Assembly (NCBI GenBank): GCA_037349105.1
Contig: JAYJMM010000021.1
Location: forward strand, 1,054,001-1,118,000
Reading direction: 5' to 3'
DNA length: 64,000 nucleotides
DNA from: Limnomonas spitsbergensis
Lineage: Eukaryota; Chlorophyta; Chlorophyceae; Chlamydomonadales
Below, piece by piece: positions 1 through 11,392 of the stretch. How positions within the stretch are numbered: the stretch's first letter is position 1; every line of letters starts with the position of its first letter. The notes beneath the pieces were generated by a model, which ran no database searches, had not been told where the DNA came from, and saw only the letters and a list, made by a program, of their open reading frames with translations. Both the position numbers and the translations under genes were made by a program.

Positions 1-1417
1 TCGCTTGCCCAACCTCACCCTGGACAGGTCTGGCCCCCCATGCTTGCCACCCCCCTCCTGCCCTGGACAGGTCTGGCCCTTATCTTCCCCCCCTTGCTTG
101 CTCCCCCCCCCTGCCCTGGACAGGTCTGGCCCCCCATGCTTGCCACCCCCCTTCCTGTCCTGGTCAGGCCTGGCCCCTATCTTCCCCCCTTGCTTGCCCC
201 CCCCTACTACCCTGGACACGTCTGGCCCTTATCTTCCCACCATGCTTGCCACCCCCCTTCCTGTCCTGGTCAGGTCTGGCCCCCCATGCTTGCCACCCCC
301 CTTCCTGTCCTGGTCAGGTCTGGCCCCTATCTTCCCCCCTTGCTTGCCCCCCCTACTACCCTGGACACGTCTGGCCCTTATCTTCCCCCCATGCTTGCCA
401 CCCCCCTTCCTGTCCTGGACAGGTCTGGCCCCCCATGCTTGCCACCCCCCTTCCTGTCCTGGTCAGGCCTGGCCCCTATCTTCCCCCCTTGCTTGCCCCC
501 CCCTACTACCCTGGACACGTCTGGCCCTTATCTTCCCCCCATGCTTGCCACCCCCCTTCCTGTCCTGGTCAGGCCTGGCCCCTATCTTCCCACCATGCTT
601 GCCCCCCCCTACTACCCTGGACACGTCTGGCCCTTATCTTCCCCCCATGCTTGCCACCCCCCTTCCTGTCCTGGTCAGGCCTGGCTCCTATCTTCCCCCC
701 TTGCTTGCCCCCCCCTACTACCCTGGACACGTCTGGCCCTTATCTTCCCACCATGCTTGCCACCCCCCTTCCTGTCCTGGTCAGGTCTGGCCCCTATCTT
801 CCCCCCTTGCTTGCCCCCCCCTACTACCCTGGACACGTCTGGCCCTTATCTTCCCACCATGCTTGCCACCCCCCTTCCTGTCCTGGTCAGGTCTGGCCCC
901 TATCTTCCCCCCTTGCTTGCCCCCCCCTACTACCCTGGACACGTCTGGCCCTTATCTTCCCACCTTGCTTGCCCCCCCCTTCCTGTCCTGGTCAGGTCTG
1001 GCCCCTATCTTCCCCCCTTGCTTGCCCCCCCCTACTACCCTGGATACGTCTGGCCCTTATCTTCCCACCATGCTTGCCACCCCCCTTCCTGTCCTGGTCA
1101 GGCCTGGCTCCTATCTTCCCCCCTTGCTTGCCCCCCCCTACTACCCTGGACACGTCTGGCCCTTATCTTCCCACCATGCTTGCCACCCCCCTTCCTGTCC
1201 TGGTCAGGCCTGGCTCCTATCTTCCCCCCTTGCTTGCCCCCCCCTACTACCCTGGACACGTCTGGCCCTTATCTTCCCACCATGCTTGCCACCCCCCTTC
1301 CTGTCCTGGTCAGGCCTGGCCCCTATCTTCCCCCCTTGCTTGCCCCCCCCTACTACCCTGGACACGTCTGGCCCTTATCTTCCCCCCATGCTTGCCCCCC
1401 CCTCCTACCCTGGACAG
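1..1417 (+). repeat. Tandem array with 106-bp period, ending at a splice acceptor
   Basis: C-rich tandem array. The block CTGGACACGTCTGGCCC recurs about every 106 bp (for example near 725, 831 and 937). Each 106-bp unit holds two half-units, one with 'ctaccctggacacgtctggccc' and one with 'cctgtcctggtcaggtctggcccc'. The last unit runs into the first visible exon of the DUF2177 gene, whose start (ggacag|GTCTGGCCCTCATCTTCC) resembles every unit. I read the array as an intron grown by repeated duplication of the intron/exon junction. Long open frames across it follow from the repeat and are not genes. Confidence 0.9.
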
Positions 1418-3930
1418 GTCTGGCCCTCATCTTCCTGCCAGCCCTGGTGGCCTTTGTGGTGCTGGACGTAGCTTTCATCGCCCTAGTGGCGGGGCCGATG
1501 TTCAAGGAGGTGAGGAAAGGCGGGCGGGGCACTCAGGGAATGGAGCGGAGAGGGCCCCCTGGGGGTGTGAGGCGGGCGGGTGGGATCCTCTGGGGTAGAG
1601 AGGCAGGCGGGCGGGGCCGATGTTCAAGGAGGTGAGGAAAGGTGGGCGGGACCCTCAGGGGCAGGAATGGAGCGGAGAGGGCCCTCTGGGGGTGTGAGGA
1701 AGGTGGGTTGGATCCTCTGGGGTAGAGCAGCAGGCGGGCGACATTGTCTTGAGGGGGGCAGGCAGGGAGATGGGGCCCAGTAGGTCCGTGTTACCATTTA
1801 CATATAATTTGCTCTGATGGAACTGCAGCCCTCTCAGGATAGATACGACAATTAATTCCGGAGGAATCACCTGAGAGGCCGTCACTGGTCCGAAACCCCG
1901 CAAGTCATCCTTGTGGCAGGTCAACGCTGGGGTAATGAATCAGCTTGCGGCTACCCCAGTGCTGGTTCAAATCTAGGATGACACAGCATGTTTCACCCCT
2001 GCTGCTGGTTATAATATCCGAGTATCTGCAAGCATCTGGTGGGATTAACAACATTCAAGTTTCTGGTGGGCAACATGTTTCCAGAGGAAGGGTTGACGGC
2101 TTGACGCGACAAACTAAGCTTGGCTGGGTCCTTGGCACTGTGGGGGCACTATGTGCAGGGTTGCAGTTGTTGGAATATTATAAGCTAACGCTTGTCCATG
2201 ACCGGCTGGTGTGTCGAAGGCGGCTGGAATATGGATGGAGGATGTAAGCCCGTTCGAATATGGCTGGAATTGTGGAAGCCCCACTGACCGACTGCAAATG
2301 TCAGATCGTTTAGTTCAGAGAGCACCAGTCCACGTCTGGGGTGCTGTCGGGTGGTCATCATTGGGCTGACCGGCCTGCAGGCGGTGGCTGGAGCAGCAGG
2401 GTTTAGTGCATCAGGTCCCCACAGCCGTAGTCGTGATGTAGCTGAAGTGTAGCTGAAGGGCTCTTCAGTAAACACAGGGACGAGGGAGGGTCTATCTCTT
2501 ATTCATAGGTTATGGAAAGACAAGGTAGCAGGCAGCATGTGCACCAAGATCATTGGACAGTGGTGATAGATATCTCGCTCTTGGTGCACACGCTGCCTGC
2601 ATGTCCTCGTCTTTCCATAAGTTATGAAGAAGAGCAAGAATATGGTGCCAGTCCCCTGGTCTGGTAGATAATGTTTCATTCTATCGTCAGTGAATGTAGA
2701 AAATATTTGTTTATGGATACTTAAACTCTGTGCATGTCATTTGTTTTTTATTGAAGACGACTTGGCGGCCTGACTCAGCATGTGATCCTTGATCTCTCTG
2801 AACTAATACTCAACCCTAAAACAGCATTGATGATTGCTTGCTGGCTCAGATTCTTGGAGATCTGCTACGGCCGACGCCGGATATCCTGGCTGGCGTGCTG
2901 GCCTGGATTGCCATCGTGGGCTCCGTGTTCCATCTCGCACTACCACATGCCAAGGACGCCCAAAGCGCGTTTTGCAAGGTGGGCGACGCAGGTGTCACAG
3001 ATGCTGGTCCTCAAGGACTCAAAGGGTGATGAAACAAGGTCTCAGGTTTGCAGGGAACTTACTCCTGGTGCCCATGTGCCCTTTTTTTTTGTCCGAGCAT
3101 TGCCCGAACCATCATGTTGTTTTGTAACTGCTCGTGTTACATGTCCACTCGTGTTAGCTTGCATGTGTGATACTTACCCCTGCCAGGTGGTCTATTTGGC
3201 CAGCTTTTTTGCCTCACTGTACTGCACCCCACTCCTGCGATATCAGTATTCAGTTAACGTATTCAAGGTTATATTCTGGTGTTTCGCTATTTTCATTGCT
3301 TTCCAATGCTTGGACTTGAAGCTGTTGTTGCATCATGGTGGTCAATGGTCAAGTCATTGCTGCGATGAAGTATCACTTATCGGTGACACGCTTTGTCCTT
3401 GGGTACCCTAGCCATGCTGTCCCCTTGGTACACCATGCTGTCCCCTTGGTACACCGTGCTGTCCCCTTGGTACACCACTACATCAGTCATGTACTTATGT
3501 GCAATGGAGTCACCCCACCTTGTGCAGTTGCTGTGGGCTAGTGGTTTTCCTGAGAGGTATGGGGGCTTTGTTTCCTCCCGTCCTCTTCCCCTCCTCTGCA
3601 GTGTGCCAGTTCTTCTTTTTTAGGTCCTCACCTCAAACGTTCTGGACATCTGTGGATACCCTGAACACCCCCCCCAAAAAAACTGTACAGTATGCACCCA
3701 TCCCCGCACCCATTGCAGTGCTCTCCTCCTCTGTACCTTCTTCCTCTCAGGGACTGGCTGTTGGTGCTGGACTTTACGGGACCTATGAGTTCACCAACAT
3801 GAGCATCATCATGACGTGGAAGTGGGAGACCGTGGCAGCTGACTTCTGTTGGGGCTCATTTGCGTGTGGGGTGACCTGCCTCACCATGTTCATGCTTCAG
3901 GGCTGGGTCATGGGAGCTAGGCGCCCCTGA
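1418..3930 (+). CDS. DUF2177-family membrane protein, 3' part (5' end outside the window)
   Basis: Three exons are visible: 1418-1509, 2850-2978 and 3751-3930, with stop TGA at 3928-3930. The joins keep phase: MFKE joins ILGDLLRP, and AFCK joins GLAVGAGL. The product is hydrophobic. Exon A encodes a membrane helix (FVVLDVAFIALVAGPMF). Exon B encodes a second helix around WIAIVGSVFHLALP. The last exon carries the conserved block GLYGTYEFTNMSIIMTWKW followed by WGS, which matches the YGTYDLTN...W...DxxWG signature of DUF2177 (Pfam PF09945), a family of small predicted membrane proteins of unknown function. Bacterial members are about 130-140 aa and the three exons encode about 133, so only a few N-terminal residues or a transit peptide should lie upstream of base 1. 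Function is unknown. The TGTAA at 4188-4192 could be its poly(A) signal. Confidence 0.82.
2334..2465 (+). mobile_element. hAT-like MITE, degenerate copy
   Basis: Contains the family core (gggctgaccggcctgcaggcggtggc ... agcagcagggtttagtgcatcaggtccc) and ends in the typical gtagctgaagtgtagctgaa. Ends are approximate and no target-site duplication is seen. Confidence 0.6.
2500..2628. repeat. Imperfect inverted repeat (foldback) in DUF2177 intron
   Basis: The left arm (about 2503-2555: ataggttatggaaagacaag ... gtgcaccaagat) is mirrored by the right arm (about 2577-2625: cttggtgcac ... gtctttccataagttatg), with a loop of about 20 bp. It lies in the intron between exons 1418-1509 and 2850-2978. 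It could be a foldback or MITE remnant. No coding capacity is seen. Confidence 0.75.
3411..3477 (+). repeat. 19-bp tandem repeat, about 3.4 copies
   Basis: The unit gctgtccccttggtacacc is repeated in the last intron of the DUF2177 gene. Confidence 0.85.
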
Positions 3931-4439
3931 GCCTACCATGAGTCTGGCCCGGGTGATGACCCCAGCTAGAGTGCCAGGCACCTGGATGGCGATGATTTTG
4001 TAGCAGATATTTCGCTCGCGAAGCTGCCACTCCTGTCGAAATTGTCATAATGAGTTCCACCGTTGAGCAGGGAAGCGACCGTTTAACCGAACATTGCAAT
4101 ACCGGTAGTAGCCTTTTGGCGCAATATCCTTATTACTACTAATATTCGAGGCTAATACTCCACATGTATATTAATTTACATCACCAGTGTAACGGATGGC
4201 CATGGCTGTTTGAGGGTGACGGTTAGGCCTGTTAATCTCCTGTTAATCCAGGGCACCAACAATCAGCTTTGCTGGGGGGCGCTACTTGTACAGGAACAGA
4301 CACTCATAAGTCCATGGCTAGGACCCAGACTTCATTGTGTGTTTTCTTTTCATCTTCCAATCCTCCGCGACAACAGAGCGCATCTGTTCGGCTGTCTCCC
4401 TCCTACAAGCAAATCACCACAATGACAGCCCTCGTTGTA

Positions 4440-4804
4440 GCTTATCTAAAACGGTTGGCCTAGGTTAAGAACGGTGCATCCTTGCTGGGCCCTGCTGAAC
4501 GCTCAGCCTGGTAAGGAATGACTAGGCTCAATTCAAAGTACCATGCAGGCATGCACAGCCTGGGCCATGGTGCAGCCATGCCATCCCCCTATGTCAATAA
4601 CGTTACACCTCTGGGCCCACTCAAAGCTCGGCCGCGTGGGCGCCTAACTGTTCAGAAGGGAGTAAAGAAGGAACTAAAAGGAAGAGAGGAGGAAAGGAAC
4701 ATCCCCCTATGTGAGGTGGCTGGAACATGCATACCGGCGTCCTAGGCAGGGGGAGAGAGAAGATCGTCTGGCGGGCCTAAGTAAGGCCAACCGTTTCAGA
4801 TATT
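4440..4804 (+). mobile_element. Dispersed repeat family B copy with inverted ends
   Basis: The ends are inverted repeats: cttatctaaaacggttggcc at 4440-4459 against aaggccaaccgtttcagata at 4783-4802. Inside are blocks shared with other loci: 'tgctgggccctgctgaacgct', 'ggaatgactaggctcaatt', 'cagcctgggccatggtgcag' (also at 62312-62549 and about 63150-63290) and 'acacctctgggccca' (also near 38040 and 62117). It is non-coding. Whether it is one element or a nest of two is unclear. Confidence 0.6.
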
Positions 4805-5970
4805 CTGCCGCCCAAGGCGAGGGATGCAGACAAGCAGGGGCCTCAGCACCAAGCCACCTCTTCAGACCTGTCGCCCTCTCACAACGGCAGCCGGATGCAC
4901 TACAAATAAGGTCCTTAACAAACGAACATGTGGATTTTGGTGTATATTCAGGTGTTGCACGTGTGTGGGCGGCGGGCGTCAGATGGGTGAACAAGGTGCT
5001 GGTCGTGATGGTGAGCTCAGCAAGCTCTTGTTTGGGCTAGTGCCGTGGGCTGCATGTTTTCTTCATCTCCATGCCAAAAGAGGTTTTATCAAACTACTGA
5101 GGTACTTGTATGTTCAAACAATGCTGATCCTGGTGGCCAGCTGTTGTCCCACTGCGATGCCTAGTGCCAACTGCCGACTCAGTGCATGCGCGCAAGCCTG
5201 CGGAAGTACCTGCACGACAACAGACGGGCATGCCCTTTCCATGTTCGCCCCTCCCATCTCCTGGTGTCTGGGCACTGGGCAGCCACATCCTGGTTCCTGG
5301 ACAGCAATCTGGGCAGCTGCACCTGGGTCAAGGCTATCAGATGGACTTGGGAGACCATGCTGAGGCATGGTGGGAGGTGATCGAGGCATGGGCAGGTCTT
5401 GGTTAGGGCCGTGGCATGGTCCTCTGCTAGTCGCATGGGTGCTATGTCCAGGGCAGTGATGCCAGAGGAGCAGTCCAAAAGGCACAGCATCAGCGCATTA
5501 TAGGTGCCCTGCAGCCTCCTCGGGGCAAAGAGGACGGTTGGCACGGTAAAACGTGAGCGCCAGGCAGGAGGATTGGAGCAGCAAGAGAGGCAATGCAGCA
5601 GGACGGTGCTGTTCGAGCTGCCGCTGACAGGGCAGGATTTTAATGCGAGCTGTATTCACGTGGTGTCGACAGCTTGATTTCACCTGCGGCAGCTGCATCA
5701 GCGCGAGACCGTGAGCTGCACCACGTCCAATGACAGATCAACACGAAAGATCAGAACCCGCCGACAGATCAGAACCCGCCGACAGATTTTAGCATTCTCC
5801 ACCTGATTTCTCCTGGCTCAAGAAAGAGCATTATAACATGACGATACACTTCCGCGATTTAAAAACGTCGCACCAACAGGACCTGCCGTTGATCTGCCTG
5901 ACGGGAGGGCAGGACCAGGGGGAACTGGGGTGAAATGCCTGCTGCCGCTCAGGGTAGTGCTCAGGGCATG

Positions 5971-6167
5971 CAGTGTTTCTTTTTTCTTGACTCAGCTACA
6001 TGTCAGCTACGTTCTGGCCCCTGGCCAGAGGCTCCGGTTGTAGCCAGTCAAACTGCTATGGGCACCAGTTGTCTTGTAGGCCGGTCCTGGCTTGGTCTCA
6101 TTCAGGCCTTTGGCTGCCATGGGGTGGCCTTCCAAAGGTGGACTCGTAGCCGATAAAAGAAACACTG
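5971..6167 (+). mobile_element. hAT-like MITE, near-complete copy
   Basis: A 197-bp element with terminal inverted repeats: left CAGTGTTTCTTTTTTC, right end reverse complement CAGTGTTTCTTTTATC. The interior holds the family blocks ctggccagaggc, tgtaggccggtc and ggcctttggctgcc. The flanks (agggcatg / aaatcccc) show no surviving duplication. Confidence 0.8.
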
Positions 6168-6776
6168 AAATCCCCCGCCTCTGCGACTGGCTAGCCACGC
6201 ACATTGGGAAAGGATAGCCACACCAATCGGGACAGACGACGCGACCCGACCCTGATCAGAGCATCCATCTCGACGGACAGGAAGTACGGAGATGATTTCA
6301 ATGCCATAAACTCTATATAAATATGTCATACTCGGGACAAAACAATGAATAATAGACCGGGGCAATAATAGACCGGGGTAAAAAGAGCGAAGACACCCGG
6401 GGTTAAAGAAAAAGAATAGACACCAAAAGAAACCCGGGGAACGTGCGAAGATCCCCGGCGTATTTTTTTAATTGCCGCTGGCGCTGGGAAGGAAGCGAGC
6501 TTCATACCTCTTGGGATCGAAGGGCGCAGCTTCTAGTGGGTCACGCGGATCGGAGGACTGCGAGGATGCACATCCCGAATCACACTCAACAGACACTCCC
6601 AGTTCAACGGCCTGTGACACTTCAAGCTCAAGCTATTCATCAAAGATAGACAACTCCTACCACATGCTTGCCCAGTCCTGATCTGAGACCTTTCAAGCCC
6701 CCCCAACCCGCCCCTACGCGTCAGCCCTTCCCCAGCCTCCCCCATCTCCATCAGCTCTTGATTGCTTCCTTGAGGC

Positions 6777-9700
6777 ATGTGCGCACTCTTTGAGCTTTGC
6801 ACTGACAGCTTGACTGGCGTGTCTGACAGCATAGCCGCGGGCGCCGGGCGAGTCGAGCTGTGCTCCTCCCTGTCTGAGGGGGGGCTCACACCTAGCGCAG
6901 GTGAGCTCATCTAACCTTGCTGCCAGTCACGATATCCAATGATGCCACATCCCTGCCATCAACAAGCACTTTCAGCGAAGAGATCCTTTCTGTAGCCATC
7001 CCGGCACATGGAGCAGCGTAGTAGGTGAGGCAGCAGTATATGCAAAGGTAGCAGTACATGGAGCAGCCTCATGGCAAGGCAGCAGCACCCGCAGATGTTG
7101 ACCAGGTGCCCAAGCAAGTCCAGGGCTTAAAGAAGCATATCAGCCAAATAGTAAAGCAGCAGGACCTTATGATAAGATGTTGTCCAGATGCCCATGCAAG
7201 CCAAGGGGCTTAAAGAGGCAAGCCACTGGTAGAGCTGCAGCCTTCCTTCAGAGGTCACAATAGCTTTGCAGCAGCCTGTTGAAGTCCTAGCACCTCCTCA
7301 CTCTTTGTCTCCCTCATGCTCACACCTCACCACACATCTTCATACTTGCACCTCCACACTCCCCTTCACAATTGCTCAGCTACTCAAGCTCACTCCTGTT
7401 CCTCACATGAGTTCAATAGGTCTCATTGCCCAGGTCGTAGCAGCAGTCGGCTCCCGTGTCCCGGTCCATGTGCTCATTCGGCCAAGGGCAGGCGACTTTG
7501 TCTACAGCATAGACGAAATGTGAGCCTGATGCAGCTTCAGGACACTAGGCAGCAGACTATGCTACCTAATGAACGATGACCTTACACCTAACCTCTTAAC
7601 TGAGGCCTGCAGGTACTCTTAGCAGTGGCCAGTATAGCTGGCATGCATGTGGCGCATTTTGAAGGTTTGGCGATTTCATTTGCTCACCATCTCCGCCTGG
7701 CCGATGGGCGGCCACCACTGAGCGGATTGGGACAAAACCCTGACCGGCCTACGGCCAGCAGCCCATGCAGCAAGGCATGCTGCACCAGGTCTTCAAGGTC
7801 ATTGGTAATGATGCGGCTGAAGTGTAGCTGAAGCACGCTGAAAGTAGGAAGGAGCTTTTGACTAGGGCTTCATTCTGATGAGATGTACGTACGTCATGGT
7901 TTCCCTGTTGCATGTCACGGTTGAGCTTGCTGACCTTGCTTGTATACAACATAGACCATGGCTTATGATAGTATTTGTTTAAGTTTGAATTGTTTTGTTA
8001 ATTACCGATGTCTACCGGTACGTTTGAGTTCTATTGTTTTATATCAATACTTGAAGGGTTGGACCTCGCCCATTTGCCGCCAATGCATGTCGTAGTATCT
8101 ATTTTGCGTGTCTGCCTGTTGCGCTGGAGAGGAGGCAGTGGGTGTGCACCACCGCCCTGCTCCCCCCCCCCTCCTCCCTCGCCACTACTAGGACTGTGAT
8201 GGAGGCGGACATCAGGGAGGCTGCCCGTCTAGGGGCGGACGGGGTGGTGCTGGGAGCTCTCCTGCAGGATGGCAGTGTGGACGAAGCAGGTACTCGCCAG
8301 TTGATGGCGGCAGCGGAGCAGGAGGTGGGTCGGGTTATGTTGTAAGGAAATAAGATGTAACAGGGATACGTCAACATGATCAATAAATGAATAATAAGGG
8401 TGGGTCTGGGTATCGTAGGTCATAAATAAAACAATTCATTAATACAGATAAAACGGAGCTTGTCACACCGTAAAATACTGAATTAATTGACTCGTGGAGA
8501 TGGGCTGGGTTACCCATGTGTCATGAATTCATTAATATTGGTGGTTCAGAACATGTCATCTACACATACCTAGGTGTAAAGCTGGTGAATAATGTCAAGT
8601 CGGGATCATTTTATTTTAGCACATATCAGCTCCACTTCCGCTAGATCCCGGCCTAGGGGCTGGAGTGTTGCTGCAAACCCTGTAACATGTGTTAAAAGTC
8701 CAGTCAAAGTTGGGTACCAATCAGCCCAAGTCGATGCCACCCCATTCCCCCAAAGGTGGTCTTGTCTGCACTTCAGATCTTTCATGTCGCAGGGATGCAT
8801 GCATCCGTGGGTGTTGGTGAGCCCGGCACACGCAAAGGCCCTAGCGTACAGCTGAATGATAGCAGTCAAGATTATCCCCAAATAAACATACTGGTATTGG
8901 TATCATCGACCTCTTTCGCATTTTGCCTCAAGCTCATGCATGTGCGCTCTGATAGGGTGATTCACGTCGCCCTTCTCCTGAACACGATGGCTCCTCCTGG
9001 GTGTACTTGGTCGCTTGCAGGGTCTCAACGTCACCTTTCACCGGGCATTCGACATGTGTGCCAATCTCAGGTGGGCCTGGGTTCGTCACTGTTACTTTCT
9101 GGTCAGCGAGACGACGGACTGCGAAGAACCGGCCGGGACTGCTCATGTTTTGAAAGATCCCCAGGGCATGATCCCTAGGGCATGATCTCTAGGGCATGAT
9201 CCCTAGGGCATGATCCTGGCATGATCCCTAGGGCATGATCCTGGCATGATCCCTAGGGCATGATCCCTAGGGCATGATCCTGGCATGATCCCTAGGGCAT
9301 GATCCTGGCATGATCCCTAGGGTATGATCCCTAGGGCATGATCCTGGCATGATCCCTAGGGCATGATCCCTAGGGCATGATCCTGGCATGATCCCTAGGG
9401 CATGATCCGTAGGGCATGATCCTGGCATGATCCCTAGGGTATGATCCCTAGGGCATGATCCTGGCATGACCTGTGGGCATGACCCCTAGGGCATGATCCC
9501 TAGGGCATGATCCCTAGGGCATGACCCCTAGGGCATGATCCTGGCATGACCTGCGGGCATGACCCCTAGGGCATGATCCTGGCATGACCTGCGGGCATGA
9601 CCCCTAGGGCATGATCCTGGCATGACCTGCGGGCATGATCCCTAGGGCATGATCCTGGCATGACTTCCGGGCATGATCCCGAGGGCATGATCCCGAGGGC

Positions 9701-11392
9701 ATGATCCTGGCACGACTTCCGGGCATGATCCCGAGGGCATGATCCTGGCATGACCTGCGGGCATGATCCCGAGGGCATGATCCTGAGGGCATGATCCTGG
9801 CATGACCTGCGGGCATGATCCCGAGGGCATGATCCTGGCATGACTTCCGGGCATGACCCCCAGGGCATGATTCTGGCAGTATTTCCCATGGATTGAAGGG
9901 TTAGGGTTGAGGGTTGGGGGTGAGGCTTTTTTGATGCACTCTCTCCTCATGGTGGGCACCTTGGGGACCCCCCATGCCCACCTCCATCCATGCATATGGC
10001 ATTTGGATCATAGTTCCCACCTGTGGGAGATGGATCCAGCCCCATGGCCAAAATGCGTCAAATTAGCTCCCTTACCTGCCATGCGAGAAACTCGCTCCCT
10101 GTGCTAGCCCCTAGCTTCCGATTATGCACGCTGTGTCTGATTGACGTAGTGTCTGGCGCACGAGGCATGCTGCATAAGGACCAATCGGCCGCAGGCTTTT
10201 TTGTAGCTGAATTGTAGCTCCTGCGCTAACAAATAACATTGTTGTGCACACCGTCACGCCAATTGTTTCAGCGTAGTGCATCTTCAGAGTTATGAATCCT
10301 TGGTATAAACTGATCTGTCTGTCTTGAGATGTTGCTGCAGCTCTGCTCTGGAGCAGCTTGTGAAGCTAGGAGTCTCCAGGGTTCTGACTTCTGGTGGATG
10401 TGTCACAGCCATGGAGGTGCGGTCTGAGAAGAAGATCATCACAGCCATGCCATGAGGGCAGGATGCTTCCCAGGCTCTGCCCAGAAAAAACGACCCCTCT
10501 CATAGATATCCCCAGTTTATAAAAGCTGATGTTGATGCGGATGCAAGTCTCAAGTGCCCTCTTGGTGCCCAACGCTGTACAGAAAATCTGAAAACAAATC
10601 TCCAACTCCATGGATCAGGGTGCTGATGAGATTGCGAGCCTGGTGCTCCAGAGTGCCGGCCGCATCGTCATCATGGCTGGAGCCGGCCTCTCTGATAGCA
10701 ACGCTGCAGAGCTAGTGCGCACCACCGGCGTCAAAGAGGTGCATGGCAGCTCTAGAAGGTAGGGGATGCATGGCAGCTCTAGAAGGTGGGAGGTTGTAGC
10801 AACAACCAGCCTAGTGTGAACACTTATACCGGTAGTATGAACGATGTAAAGAGGAACGCCTCGCACTATACTGTCTGTGCCTCCTTAGGATGTTGTACAT
10901 TGCACTGCCCAGATGTACATCACATGTATATCATTACACCATCTCAAACCTAATAGCTGTAGGAATGCTTCCAACCCCTTCCATTACTAACAAAACACTT
11001 TGAACAGACATGTGTAGGAAATCGTGGTTTCTATAGTGCATATGGCGTCCCCTAATTATACAAAACCATGAGGGTGGTGAGGCCCGCCACGTGTACATCA
11101 GAAGTCCATATCAGAGCTAGTGGCTTTAGGATCGATAAAGAGGTGCTTGGCCTGTTCTTATCCCCATGTCTGCGGATGCAAGCCTGAAGAAAACACACGA
11201 TGCACTCAAGGGGGACAAACCACCTGCCCCTGTCACCCTTCCATCCCTCACAGGGCCGTGGACAGTACCATGGTTTACAGGCGCCCTGGTATGACGCTAT
11301 CAGCGGCAGGGCCTGAGCATGACTACGTGCGTATGGGCACATGTGTAGACCGCGTCCGAGCTATTTGCAAGGCTATCGGTGGGACCTCGTGA
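6777..11392 (+). CDS. cutC: CutC family copper homeostasis protein
   Basis: Exons 6777-6900, 7420-7519, 8192-8324, 9021-9070, 10341-10416, 10619-10758 and 11254-11392 join in frame to 253 aa, about the length of bacterial CutC (near 248). All introns are GT-AG. The product is a TIM-barrel protein of the CutC family, linked to copper tolerance; the biochemical activity is unsettled. Family marks in order: FELCTDSL and GAGRVELCSSLSEGGLTPSAG at the N-terminus, HVLIRPRAGDFVYSIDEM (residues about 57-75), DIREAARLGADGVVLGAL, VTFHRAFDM (about 122-130), SRVLTSGG (about 148-155), GRIVIMAGAGLSDSNA, TGVKEVHGSSRR, and the C-terminal STMVYRRPGM. The start is the only ATG before the conserved N-terminal strand (MCALFELC), with no room for a transit peptide, so a cytosolic location is inferred. 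Intron 4 holds a 0.7 kb minisatellite. No copper-response motif was recognised upstream. Confidence 0.94.
7675..7840 (+). mobile_element. hAT-like MITE copy in cutC intron 2
   Basis: Family blocks: ggccaccactgagcggattgg, ccctgaccggcctacggcc, gcagcaaggcatgctgcacc and the terminal gtagctgaa. Ends are approximate. Confidence 0.6.
9153..9882. repeat. Minisatellite built on GGCATGATCC, cutC intron 4
   Basis: About 0.7 kb of a roughly 14-bp motif (ccctagggcatgat) alternating with a shorter ctggcatgat unit. The left half has 'cctaggg'. The right half has variants 'cctgcggg', 'cttccggg' and 'cccgaggg', so the array has diverged from one side to the other. Minus-strand open frames across it (repeats of MPGSCPRDHA) are artefacts. 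Confidence 0.9.

Larger units (their letters stand above)
3931..6776. other. Intergenic region between DUF2177 gene and cutC
   Basis: No convincing gene is seen; the open frames here are short and show no recognisable family. It holds a TGTAA at 4188-4192, a dispersed-repeat copy at 4440-4804 and a clear MITE at 5971-6167. The stretch 6340-6776 directly upstream of cutC should contain that gene's promoter, but I see no defined motif. Confidence 0.6.

Noticed and set aside
5..1635. Three overlapping plus-strand frames of 450-531 codons
   Set aside because: They read the same 106-bp C-rich array in different frames; only the last about 30 codons before 1509 belong to a real exon.
5094..5544. 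Two overlapping minus-strand frames of about 120 codons
   Set aside because: Different frames over the same stretch, no domain, and composition like the surrounding spacer.
9566..9995. Minus-strand frames with MPGSCPRDHA repeats
   Set aside because: Product of a 14-bp based minisatellite inside a cutC intron.
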